Shown one piece after another: positions 11,869-23,300 of a DNA stretch of 64,000 bases. The notes under the pieces are model-generated. The model was not told the origin of the DNA and did not search any database. It was given only the letters and a program-made list of their open reading frames with translations. Within the stretch, counting starts at the first letter, position 1. Each line of letters begins with the position of its first letter. Source of the stretch: Bolinopsis microptera (Eukaryota > Ctenophora > Tentaculata > Lobata > Bolinopsidae); NCBI RefSeq assembly GCF_026151205.1, contig NC_087076.1:22748828-22812827 (forward strand), written 5' to 3'. A program made the position numbers and the translations under genes.

Positions 11869-12406
11869 GGGGCCGTTCGGCGTTCACATATTACGTAATC
11901 AATATTTTGGCAATTTTTTACCCCCCCCCCCCCCCCTCCGTAATCAACCGTAATCAAGACCGAACCCCCCCCCCCCCCCCTATAATTATATTACATAATC
12001 AAGGTTTGACCCCCCCCCCCCCCGGCCCCCCGTAATCAAGACCCAATGATTGTCTGTCTGAGACTTGAGAAGATTTTTGATTACATAATTAACAAAAATT
12101 GTCTAATTAGTATTTCGAAAATCGGTAAAAAATCAAAATTTTGATTACGTAATCAACGACCAAAACCCCCCTCCCCCCGTAATCAACCGTAAGCGTTTGA
12201 AACCCCCCCCCCTCGGCTGATTACGTAATATATTCACATATTACGTAATAATTTTTTGGAACATTTTACCAACCCTCCCCCCCCCCCCCCCCCCCCTCAG
12301 TAATCAGTCTTACACATAGCTATTGTGTCAATATTACACTAGCGTAATCATTCGGAAACCCCGGGCCCCCTCAGCTAGCTGATTACGTATTATGTGAACG
12401 TCCCCT
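11869..12406. mobile_element. GATTACGTAAT inverted-repeat element, about 540 bp
   Basis: Left end ggggccgttcggcgttcaca then tattacgtaatc; right end gattacgtattatgtgaacg then tcccc, its inverse. The interior is five or more C-runs separated by cgtaatcaaccgtaatcaag-like sequence. No coding capacity. Related blocks lie at 9143-9612, 27225-27440 and 38480-38655. Confidence 0.8.
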
Positions 12407-12743
12407 TTATATATTATATGGATCAAGTAGTACAACTTTAAATAGTGCAGAAAATGTAGATCGAAAAGATGGTATAGGAGAAATTTCAACATTTACAACA
12501 TACAACTACAAGTAACAAGAAAATGCAAATATGACTCCAAAGATTTACTACAGCATACTATACTGGCTTGGGATGCATCACACTTATCTCTAACTCTAAG
12601 ATATTAGCAATCTTCAAAAATTGTCAGGTTTATGAAACTTTTGAACTTTTAAAGAGTTGATAAATAAATTGAAACGGTTTCAAATCCCCGCCTGCAATAA
12701 ATAGTCACTAGCAACTAGGATTTAATGATCTCACACCAACATC

Positions 12744-12833
12744 TTACCTGGGGACCCCAGGCTTTCATATTTATGTTCATAATAGAGATTAGGCGGTATG
12801 ACAGGCTGAGCCTCGCCCAGTAAACCAACGTCC
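12744..12833. mobile_element. TTACCTGGGG short element, copy 2
   Basis: 90-bp member of the family described at 11447, with both ends kept (ttacctggggaccccaggct ... cgcccagtaa). Confidence 0.8.
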
Positions 12834-12861
12834 AACATTGGTGTGAAAAAATTAGGCCCAG

Positions 12862-13212
12862 AGTTTAGTGGGGTACCGGTAATAATTGAGAAACCATTGA
12901 ATTTATAATGAGTTTTTGCAATTCTCACCATGACAAAGATAACTTTTCTAATTTGATCAAAGATCTCCATGCTGGATGAATGATATTGAAAATGATATCA
13001 ATTTAGCAAGGACGAACGTCCAACATTGTCTTGAAAACCCAAAACTTTGGAGTTTTGATGTAACACCTGCTCTTTCAATTTAATTAGATTTTAGTGGGGT
13101 AATAATTGAGAAACCATTGAATTTATAATGAGTTTTTGCAATTCTCACCACTACAAAAATAACTTTTCTTATTCAATCAAAGATCTCTATGCTGGATGAA
13201 TGATATCAATTT
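12862..13212. repeat. Direct duplication, about 130-bp copies 224 bp apart
   Basis: The block aattgagaaaccattgaatt ... ctggatgaatgatat occurs at about 12882-12992 and again at about 13106-13206 with few changes. No gene assigned. Confidence 0.8.
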
Positions 13213-13518
13213 AGCAGGGACCTTTAGTGAGAAGAAACGATCAGTGAAAAATGATAACAGACCGATGATGTAGCCTCCAATTCCTAATTTTTGTGCCCAC
13301 AAATTAGTGCGCAGGGATGTTTGGGTATTGCATCATGCATGAGGTGACATGATATTAGCTCGGCTCGATTGGGACGGAAAATTGGAAGAATTTATGTGCA
13401 ATACATACTTATTACTTACTTATTTTGGGTGATCCTCGATCGAAATCTCGTTCATTATCTTCCTCCAAACTTCTTATCTTGATCGCCCGTGGCAGAATGA
13501 AAATGAAGATCGTGTAAC

Positions 13519-13883
13519 CCCAGGAAACCTTACTGGTATGGGCCTAACTTCGAAAATAAAAGAAATAGAAACGTCTGATTTTCAACAAAATGTTCGTCCC
13601 GTAAAACTAAAGTTAGCTCCCCAGGAGCACAATTTGGGACAACCTAAATTTTGAATTATCGCGAAAAGTCATATTTTGGGCCTTATAAAACTGCGCAGCT
13701 TTAACTTTGCGGATTCTTGTTCTCTGATTGGCTGAATCGTATCACGTGGTACGTGGTACAATTGCATTCTTGGAATAATTGAAGCGTGCAAATGCAATGA
13801 ACTAACGAGCGCGCGCGGAGTTCAACAAGCTGTGAAAAGGCGATCGCCTGTAGTAATATTGCCAGCCAGTAAGGTCTGCTGGG
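13519..13883. mobile_element. CCCAGG inverted-repeat element, copy 2
   Basis: 365-bp copy of the element at 8770-9142, same orientation, with the same ends and a small deletion after gagttcaacaa. Similarity stops at both termini, which fixes the boundaries. Confidence 0.87.
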
Positions 13884-14022
13884 TGGTTAGGGTTGGGATT
13901 AGGGTTTATGTAAAACCGTTTTGTTGTTTGTACGGCTGCAAATCCATAAAAACCAAAGTCACGTGAAATTTTTTGGCGAGCGAATTAGTAAAAAGTAAAA
14001 ACAAAAAACCACTTTGGTCTTG

Positions 14023-14132
14023 TCATTCGTTGTATGACCCGCCGCGCACGAGTGCGCGGCTCCCTCTGTATCGTAGAAACTACACACTATAGTGAAGCGA
14101 CAGTGGGGGTCACCACGTGATACAACTTTGGT
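14023..14132. repeat. Terminus of the GCGCGGCTCCC family
   Basis: Carries tgtatgacccgccgcgcacg, a short gcgcggctccctctgtatcg stretch and gtcaccacgtgatacaac. The same sequence forms the arms of the foldback element at 62423-63871, so this is probably a solo end or truncated copy. Confidence 0.65.
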
Positions 14133-15985
14133 CTACTTGCTGTGAGGTGTCTCAGCTACATGTGTTGGGGGTCGCTCTTATTTATTTTTGTTTTGTTCTG
14201 TCTATAATGTACACGTGCACATGCACAACTTTTTCTATGCAGATGGCAGTTGCAAATTAAATCATGTCAAATGTGGTTTTGTAGCGCGATGCGTTACTGT
14301 GCCGCGCCGCGCACTCAATAAGGCTTCTCACAGCGACAGTAACGTGAATTCCAGGTTTCCAACTCCCAGCTGCTGGGAGTTGAAACTACCGGAGCGCATT
14401 TTTATTTGAATTCTATTTGGAGTCGAGCGCTACGTTATACTCTTATATATAGCTCGTTTCAAGACGAAATCCTCATTTGTTCAGTTTGTCTTTCGATTAC
14501 GTTTCTACTTTTATTTTAAATCGTGCATGCGAATCTTCTTTATTAATTTTATGAACCAGCTGATTTTCGTAACAGAAGAGATATCAAGAATCTATCTTTT
14601 GAGCTTTAGTTACGTTTCTTCTCAATTTTGATAGAACATGGAACAGTTGTCGTTTTAGAACTAAGAACCTGTTGTGTTTTGTAGTAATTAAGCAATCTTG
14701 GGCTTTAACCATTTAATTCATTAATTCCGTATGATCTATTACTCAGCAAATTGAAGGTCAGGAATCTTTTCATTTACATTGGGAACGGTACGATTACCAG
14801 CTTATTAAGCAAATACAGAAACTCGACTGACTTGTTTGAGTTTGTGTAAGTTAGTTCAGTTACTAGAAACTAATGTCCTCTTTTACAGTAACTTCAAAAC
14901 TGTCAACGCCGGTTTAAATGCTTTTATACAGAAACTGATTTAATATATGTACATATATATATATATTGTATAAGGCCCTTATAATAAGGGTAAGTCAAGA
15001 TCACTGTCCAATTTTGATATTTCAATTTTCAATCATTGATTTATGAAGTAGCATGGTTGTTGAATGTTGAAATTGGTTTAATAGGCTTGTTCGACTATTT
15101 AGGTTCTACTTCTGAGCAGCATAGGCCGATCATAACATTTTTTGTCTGTGAGTTTTTCATCACTTCCTGACATGAGTCAGACCTCAGCTGGATCCTTCCT
15201 GTTTAGCTTTTTCTGAGCTTCCCGCTCGACCTCCTTCTTCAATCATCATCATCAGTTAGAGCTGCCGTGCTCTCGAACTTTCCCTTCACACTCCACCACG
15301 GCACCTCCTTCGAGGCCTCTTGCCAGGTAACACCAGCTCTCAGACATAGGCAAGCTTACCGCGCACGGCGTTTTTTCTTTTTTGTTTCGTCCTTTCCGTG
15401 TGTGCCGTTTTGTGCCACCCTCTCTGTTGTTCCTGCGCAATTGCGCTCATTTGCTCTTCAATGGGCTGTTCATTTGACAGAGTTACTGGCTGGCACTCCA
15501 AACATCTTCTCACTCACAATCACCATCAATCAAATTCAAAATTATGCAATCAATCACTATACATCCACGATCATATGATCAAAACACAAAACTTTGTTAT
15601 ATACTGTTTCTGTTTGAGATTTGAATAACGTTACTGTAATGTTTCAAATTATATTTTAAATGTTCAAAAAAAAAATGTAACATATTTCCCCAAAATATCG
15701 TATTTCTATATCATTAATATATGTCAAGAGATACATTACTATGTTACCAGGCCGGCTGTTTGGATTAGTATCCATTATTGCTGAGATTAATTATACATGG
15801 TGAGTATATTGACCAATACCAATCGTTTAATCGGTATTTACCTATTATCGGTGTCGTATTTTCAGCTAAATATTAAACAATCGAAACTTAAAAGGACCGT
15901 GGCCGTAATTTTGTACCCTCCTAGTCTTAGGTTATCACACCCCTATTTACCTCTTAATCACAGCCTAAATGTAGGAGTCATGCAA
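14133..15985. other. No gene recognised
   Basis: AT-rich sequence with scattered short frames that show no family resemblance. A gatgcgttactgtgccgcgc motif at about 14286 also occurs at 32911 and near 63960, marking another dispersed repeat end. Confidence 0.4.
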
Positions 15986-15989
15986 TAAC

Positions 15990-16975
15990 ATGATTATCGC
16001 TTGGGCAAGTTACATTATATTAGCCTCCTCAGGTGAGCAGTCATGTAGATATATATTAGCTCTATTCGATTTAGGTAAGAAGTCACAGAAACTTGGAAGC
16101 TGATTTATTTGTATCTCTCCTAGTTCTGTGTAGGCTGCATTAAGGTTAGATGCTAGGGATACAAAATACTTATATTGAATTCATTAGCTATAACTCTGCG
16201 ATCAGTTATCTTTTCATTGTCTATGGTAAATATAGGTCTGATATCACGTTTCTGTTTGCCACGAATTTTATTTATCAGTTCCCAGGTTTTCTTGGAGTTT
16301 CCCTGAGTTTCAAGAAACTTGTCAGAATAATATTCAGATACAGCCTTTTAACGAACCTTTTTTAAAGCCTTTCTATATTTCTATATGTAGTCATCATAAC
16401 GGTATCTTTTATTACAGCAGATAGAACACAGGCATGTGCCCCCTTTTGTGTCAGTTTCGCCTTGTTTACACTTAACTTTCCTGACTTTCGCCCAGTCATC
16501 ATACAGTCCATGGCAGTGGTTTACTGAGGCTATAATCCCGCCAGTAATCTAGGGTTGTTCTGGATAGTGCGCTTAGTGGTTTTGGGTACAGCTAGTTTGC
16601 AGGTTTCGTCAATGCTGTTTTTAAAGATATCATGAAAGTTAGTAAAATCTATAATTGGTTCATTGTCTGGTTTGTATTGCATCACTTGATTTAATTGAAT
16701 GAATATATACTGTTTGACACACTTCCTCTTGTCTAGTTTGTTACCCAAGACTTCAGCAAATTTATCAGTGTTTGATTTATAATAGTCATAATATTGAGTG
16801 TGCTTGTGAATATTTTTGTTCTTGCTAATTTCCCAGTCAAATATTGTAAATATAGGGAGGTGGTGAGATAATATGTGATCAGTTATGACATTAGGGCTGA
16901 AGTAGATAAGAAGTTGTTTTATCATTTAATAACCTGAATTTGTGTAGTCGATAAGATTTTGTTACCTTTTGTACT
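15990..16975 (-). pseudogene. LINE fragment (endonuclease-RT linker region)
   Basis: Reading leftwards from 16925, the frame gives SHHLPIFTIFDWEIS, YKSNTDKFAEVLG, IIDFTNFHDIFKNSIDETCK and VPKTTKRTIQNNP. It continues in other frames with GGIIASVNHCHGLYDDWAKV, NSKKTWELINKIRGKQKRD, NEFNIS and CSPEEANIM. This order is typical of the segment between endonuclease and reverse transcriptase in jockey/CR1-like LINEs. Several stops and shifts make it inactive. Its 5' side is cut by the element at 16986. Sequence right of that element (19024-19090, read on -) gives YGFRADTNLMLQC, which may be its continuation. Confidence 0.72.
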
Positions 16976-16985
16976 TTCATGCTTA

Positions 16986-19023
16986 TTAAAGGACCAGTTA
17001 ACTGAAAAAAAAGTTATCCTCATATTTTGACAGATTGTGACAAATAGCAAACTAAGCAACGAGTCGAAATTCCTAAATCTCTAACTGCTCTCTAACGCGT
17101 GTAAATAGCGTTTGTATTATTTTGGCGATGACGTCATAAAGTCCCTCCCGCGCGCAGAAGAGCTCGTGAGACTGTATTTTACAGGTAGAAAATGGACATA
17201 ATACAATCTTTTCCCCCAAATAACTCGAAAAGTAAGTAATTTAGGGTACATGTTGCTTCATAAGTTGTATATAAACATGGCCATTCTGCACAATTTGCAC
17301 ACATTCAAAAACCTTTAGGGCCTTCATAGCCCAAGTTACCAGATACCCATAGTTTTGTATGATTTCTGGAACCGAAAATCAGTTTTTCGCCAATAACTGT
17401 AAAAGTAAGCACTTTAAGGCATATGTTTGTTCGTAAGTCATATATTAATATGCTAATTGCGGTTCTTTTGCACCCTGTCTAAAGACTCTATCACGATCCT
17501 ATCGAAAATGGGCTCAGCACCACGCCCAAAATGGTTTTTGGCGAATTTCTTGAAAAGTAAGGATTTTAGGCCATGTGTTGCTCAATAACTCCTATATAAA
17601 CATGCATATGCGGCTTCGTTTAAGCCTATTTTGAAGCCTCTACGACCTTCAGAAGCAAGGGGTCGGTTACGTTATTGGGTCAATATGGGCGTGGCCCTCC
17701 TGGGTTTTCTCCACGGTCAAAAAATGTCTCCAAACGAAAATCGTTTATTCATACCTTCAGGAAGGTCTGTGCAAAGTTTCGTGAGTATTTGAACATTTGC
17801 AGGTTCATTTCCATAAATGTCCATAAATGACTGGAGTACACAACTTAAGAGTTAACTTTAGAGAAACTCATAAGTCATTTATCTCAAATTAAGCTGTTAG
17901 TGTCCATGATCAACCTGTGGCGACAATGTTTTACGTGAAATGTAAAAATCAGGAGTAATATTAAAAGTGTATTTTTAGATTAAAGTGCTAGCTCATAGTT
18001 TTAGAATTGTATAGATAATAACGTTGGTCGTTTAGCCATCTAACAATCGATCGTGCCGTAATATATGGCCAGAGAATAATAGGGTCTTGGAAATTCTATA
18101 ATTGTTCAGTGGGTCGATTGACTGAACACGTTTGCACTTGGTATTTAAACTTACCAGTAGTTTATTTATGTTATGTACCGATGATAATGCAATTAGGATA
18201 ACAACTAGGTAAGCCGTAAGTCTAATTCAAAACACACTGCACACCGTACACTCCGAACAGTATTACTGTTTGGTAGACCCGAGACCGGGTATTTTGGCGG
18301 GAATTCTGTTCCCACGGCACTGTTCTGATAGAAGCTACTTCTACTAATGGTCCCAGAGGAACGGCCGTAAAGTAGCCAGACTTCTTGTCTCCTGTACTGG
18401 CTGACACATGCGGATTAAAGTTATAAATTTCGCTATATGCTATAAATATAATTGCTCTCGGAATTGAACAAACTCCTACTTATCTAGATCCTTTCTAAAT
18501 TCGTTAGAGTTTCATGGACAAAAATAATCGGTACAGTCTCCCTAGCTGCTTGTGTAATTAAGCAATGAAAGCAATCCAAAATTATCACATATGACATAAG
18601 TTGTAATAGCAGAAACTTTCTAACCGTATATTCACCCGCCACTGTTCAAGAACCTATATCACTGTTTAAAATCATGACGTGAGCACTGTACATCCAATCA
18701 GCTATTCCTTTAGTTAGAATGATAGCCAAAACTATAAGGATTTTGGAGAACTAGGGTAATAGTCATAATTCTAAAATTTGAGTGAGTTACATGTGTTTTA
18801 TTGACGATGATAAACATTTGTAATGTAAATTACGCTATGCAAGCGCGCACTGAGGGACTTTATGACGTCACGAGGCCACAGCTTATTATTGCAATAACAC
18901 GCGTTACACGTACGCTAGAGAGTTGGTTCTTTCGGCGATACGATTCTTTACCAGTTTGTCACAGCTGATTTAAATCTTAGCCAAATTGGAGACTACAAAT
19001 TTTTCAGTTAACTGGTCCTTTAA
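16986..19023. mobile_element. 2.0-kb non-autonomous terminal-inverted-repeat element
   Basis: The termini are perfect inverses over at least 22 bp (TTAAAGGACCAGTTAACTGA). Subterminal inverse similarity continues further in, with gacgtcataaagtccctc at 17128-17147 matched by gagggactttatgacgtc at about 18851. No transposase frame. The left third holds three diverged copies of a unit of about 150-175 bp beginning at about 17218, 17391 and 17542 (gaaaagtaag..ttag..atgttgct). It appears inserted in a LINE remnant. The target duplication may be TA or TTAA but is unclear. Confidence 0.85.
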
Positions 19024-19885
19024 CACTGCAGCATGAGATTAGTATCCGCTCTGAAACCATAGTGTATAGCGTGTGTATTCTACGATGTTGCCCACATAAA
19101 ACAAACATACGGGAGCCCTTTCAAATCGTAGGTTGTGTTTTAGTACGGCTGAGGCATTGTGAAATGATGATCAACACGACAGAATCAGAGAAATACTCTG
19201 AAACAATTTCCTAGGTTGACATGACTTTTACGACGGCCCCAACGTTAATGTGGCTCTTGCTATGTGTTGGTTCAGCCGAATTAATTATTATATTTAATCA
19301 AGTTTATTTTTCTCGTTAGTTGTCATCCGGCCAAACATTAAGCAACTTATATTGCAGTACCATTTATCATTTAGTAAAATATGTCATTGTAATTTTGCAT
19401 GGCTGAAATGTTACGCTTGATTTATATATATAATGATTAATTGAATTTTCAAATAAAAAATAACTACCAAATTTGCAGGAAGTATGGTTTCTTGTCTGTT
19501 GCTGAATTGGATTTCAATTATTTCTCTCTTCTAATGATGTCGCAATCAGGCTAGACTGCAATTTTTAGGTAAGATTTTAAGTGATTTTCAGATTTAAATA
19601 ATATATTTGAGCTTAGTGCAGGGTTAAAAAGGTAGAAACTCTTATTGCACTATATAATAATCATAATACAATAATATAATTAATAGGTTCATCAAAGTTT
19701 CTATCATAATTATAATCGCAATGAATTATCAATTTAGTTTAATACAAGTCTCTTCAGGTATCAAAGGGACACGCCTTAAAGAACAGTGATAACACTAGAT
19801 GTATAGAAGCCTTATATAACAAGCCTACAATAACAGCTCAAAATGGTCGTATACGACGGAGCTGACTGCTAGGGAGCGAGATCTC
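19024..19885. other. Left flank of the Ty3 element
   Basis: A possible LINE continuation near 19024-19090 (see the fragment at 15990). The rest is AT-rich sequence with no recognised feature. Confidence 0.35.
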
Positions 19886-20014
19886 TGTAACGTCTTAGCC
19901 GTGGTACAAGAGAAACAGGGAAATCGTGAATCAGGATCTAAACCTAGACCCTACAAAATATAATAGGTGATCAGTTATCAGTCTAAATATAAAATATAGT
20001 ATCAATTTATAACA
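19886..20014 (-). repeat. 3' LTR of the Ty3 element
   Basis: 129 bp, TGTTAT...GTTACA in minus sense. By eye it matches the 5' LTR at every base. Confidence 0.95.
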
Positions 20015-20324
20015 GCTCTCTCTCTCGTTAGATCGGAAAGCACATGTTAAAATGCGTCTCGTTCCCGAAAACGCGCATTTATTAAATGCTAACGCCGCGC
20101 CGCACTGCACTTAGATTATCAGTTCGGCCGGCAAACAACTTTCTGTGAGGCGCAAAATCAAAAATTTCGTGTTTTCACTGTCAGAACTCGAGTGATCTAA
20201 AAACAAACTTAGTGCTCCCGGCTAATTATAAACTTGGATTATTGTATAAAAGTTATAATTTAATTTAAAAAAACAATTTCTTAAAAACTGGTCATCGTGA
20301 CTGGTTATTGAAATATCACGTTGC

Positions 20325-23300
20325 TTACTTGCCATATCTGTTTAACATTTTGTAATTTACCCGAGGTACATCTCTCAGATTTGCTCTTCTAACATTAACA
20401 TTTTCATCATCAGTTTGTTGTCTAGCAATAACGTCATCTCTAATATCAATCTCAGAAGGTTCATCATTATTATCTCGTAAATTATCTGGCAGTTCAATAT
20501 CAGGGTCAACTATACCAGGTTCAACTAACGGACTAACATCCTGCTGCTCACTCACTGTCTCACCTCTCACTGAAACAGGGTCTTTGTCAGATACGTTACC
20601 TTGTTGAAGAGAGATAATAGGTCTTCTCAGGCTTTGAATGTGATCAGCATGCTTCCTGATGATGCGTCCTTCATGCTCAATATCATATGTGTTGGATGAT
20701 TCGCCCAGTCTTCGCACTATTGTGGCTGGTCTCCATTCTTTTCCATCAATCTGGACACGTACTGGCTGCTTTGGACAAAATATTCTAGGATTGCTCTGCA
20801 ACACTTGCTCTTGTTTGTCAGCTTGCAAGTTTTCCACTTTCTCCTTGTCATGCGGCGTGAGCATGTGTAACTTAGATCTTAATGTCCGATTGTACATCAT
20901 GATTGCTGGTGTCTGACCTGTGGTTGCGTGCGGAGTGTTCCTGTAAGTTAACAAGAAATTATTGAGATTCTTGTCCAAGTCTTTAGAGTCATTCCACATC
21001 TTTTTCATAGAATTCTTGAACGATTGTACCAGTCTCTCTGCGATGCTATTAGATTTAGGGTGGTATGTCGGTGTTGGAATGTGTCTTATTCCGTTTTGCT
21101 TGAAGAAAACTCTGAGTTCCTCTGAAGTAAACTGGGGTCCGTTGTCTGATACAACGACACATGGTAACCCAGTTCTAGCAAATATGTGTCTTAGAACTGT
21201 AATCAGTGCTCCTGTTTTCGTTGAGTTCATCTTAACAATGTCAGGCCACTTAGAGTAGGCGTCCTGAACAAGTAACCACATGTGTCCCTGGAATAGTCCT
21301 GCAAAGTCCATGTGGATGCGCTGGTATGGTCCAGTGGGTCGGCACCACGGATGGTCTGTTAAAGCTGGTGCTGATCTACCAAACTTGTTACATTCCACAC
21401 ATGTCTTTACCATGTTCTCCAAGTCTTGATTAAGATTAGGCCACCAAACATAGCTCCTCGCAATTGTCTTCATACCGCTAACCCCTGAGTGAGTCAAGTG
21501 CAACATGTCTAACACTGACTGCCTCAGTTTCACAGGTATTACCACTCGATTTCCCCAGATCAAGCATCCTTGCTCCGTAGATAGTTCGGTCTTCCTTTTC
21601 TGAAATTCTTTCATCTCTTCGTTAGTACAGTCTAGTTTTGCTGGCCATCCCTCCATAGTGTAAGCAAACACACGAGATAGAATCGGATCCTTCATCGTTT
21701 CTCTGACCACTAGTCCTGCATCTAACAATGCTTCTTCCATCGTGACCTTGAGGACTGTGTCATAAATAGTGGTCTCCTCCTTGTGTTTAGTAGGCGCTGG
21801 CAGCCTAGAAAGTACATCACAATTGGCATGATCTTTGGTAGGTCTGTACTTGATGCTATACTGATAACTCATTAAGGTCAATCCATATCGAGTTATTCTA
21901 GCTGTGGCCATCTCTGGCAGTTTCTTGTTTGGGTCAAAAATAAATGTTAATGGCTTGTGGTCCGTCACTAACTCAAAATGATTTCCCCACAAATACACAT
22001 GAAATCTTGTGACCGCCCATACTATAGCTAGGGCTTCACGATCAATCTGACTGTAGTTCTTCTCGGCTTTCGATAAAGTTCGTGATATGTATTCGATCGG
22101 TCTTTCTCCTTCTTTGTCCACGTGACTCAACACCGCTCCAAGTCCTCTGCTGCTGGCATCAGTGTCAAGCTTCAACTTCTTGTTAGGATCATACAGCGTC
22201 AACACTGCATCAGAACAGAGCATGTCTTTTAACTCTTTGAATGCTACTTCCTCCTTTTTGGTCCATTTCCATGGTGATGATCTCAAACTATCTAGAGGTT
22301 CAATAACTGAACTTAAGTTGGGCAGGTATCTACGATAGTAGTTGACCGCACCCAGAAATGAAATTAGTTCGGCCAGGTTAGTCGGTGCTGGAGCTGCTTT
22401 CAAATCTGCTACCTTGGATTTTACTGGCTGTATTCCATGTCTTGATATCTGATGACCTAAATAAACAACTGAGTCCTGAAAAAACTTGGACTTAGCCCGG
22501 TTACACCGAAATCCTCGTTCCTGCAATCGTCGTATTACCTCTTGAAGATTCTGCAAGTGCTCCCGGTCATCTTTTCCTGATATCAAAATATCATCGATCC
22601 TACAGCAAACTTTATCAATGTTTTTCAACGTGTTGTCCATGGTCTCCTGAAAGATACCGCTACTACTTGACACACCGTAGGGTAATCTATTCCATTGAAA
22701 TAGACCGAGATGAGTGTTTATCACTGTAAGCTTCTTGTCCTTCTCTCTGACTTTCACATGATTGTAAGCAGACTTCACATCGATAACTGAAAACTTCTGT
22801 CCTCCAACCATTGAATTAAAGCATTCTTCAGTACTCGGTAAAGGATACATCTTTGTCTCTAGGTGCTTGTTGAGGGTACTTTTGTAGTCACCGCATATCC
22901 TTAACTTTGGCCCACGCTCGACTACTACTATAGGCGTAGCCCAGGTACTGCTTTCAACTTTCTCCAAGATATTCTGATCAACCAAGGACATCAACTCATT
23001 CTTGACTTTCTCTCGTTGAGAATACGGCAAGTTCCTAGCCTTTAAGAATACGGGTTGAGCTTCTTCTTTCAGCGTGAATTTAGCTTCGACTCCACTGATC
23101 TGTCCAATTCCAGGTTTGAATATCTTGTCGTGTTTTAAACTTTCCACGTAATCCGTGATCATCTTCTCAGTTACTATTCCTTCAGAGACTTGGTTGAGAG
23201 GGTATCCTTCTTCACTCTGAAGGTCTTTGTCAATCTTTGGCTCTTCGTCTTTACCAATCTTTGACTCTTCGTCTTTGTCAACAACAGACATTACACAAGA

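Noticed and set aside
12731-12970. 79-codon minus frame as an extra exon of the secreted-protein gene
   Set aside because: It is partly made of the TTACCTGGGG element and of a local duplication, with no splice phase linking it to the gene.
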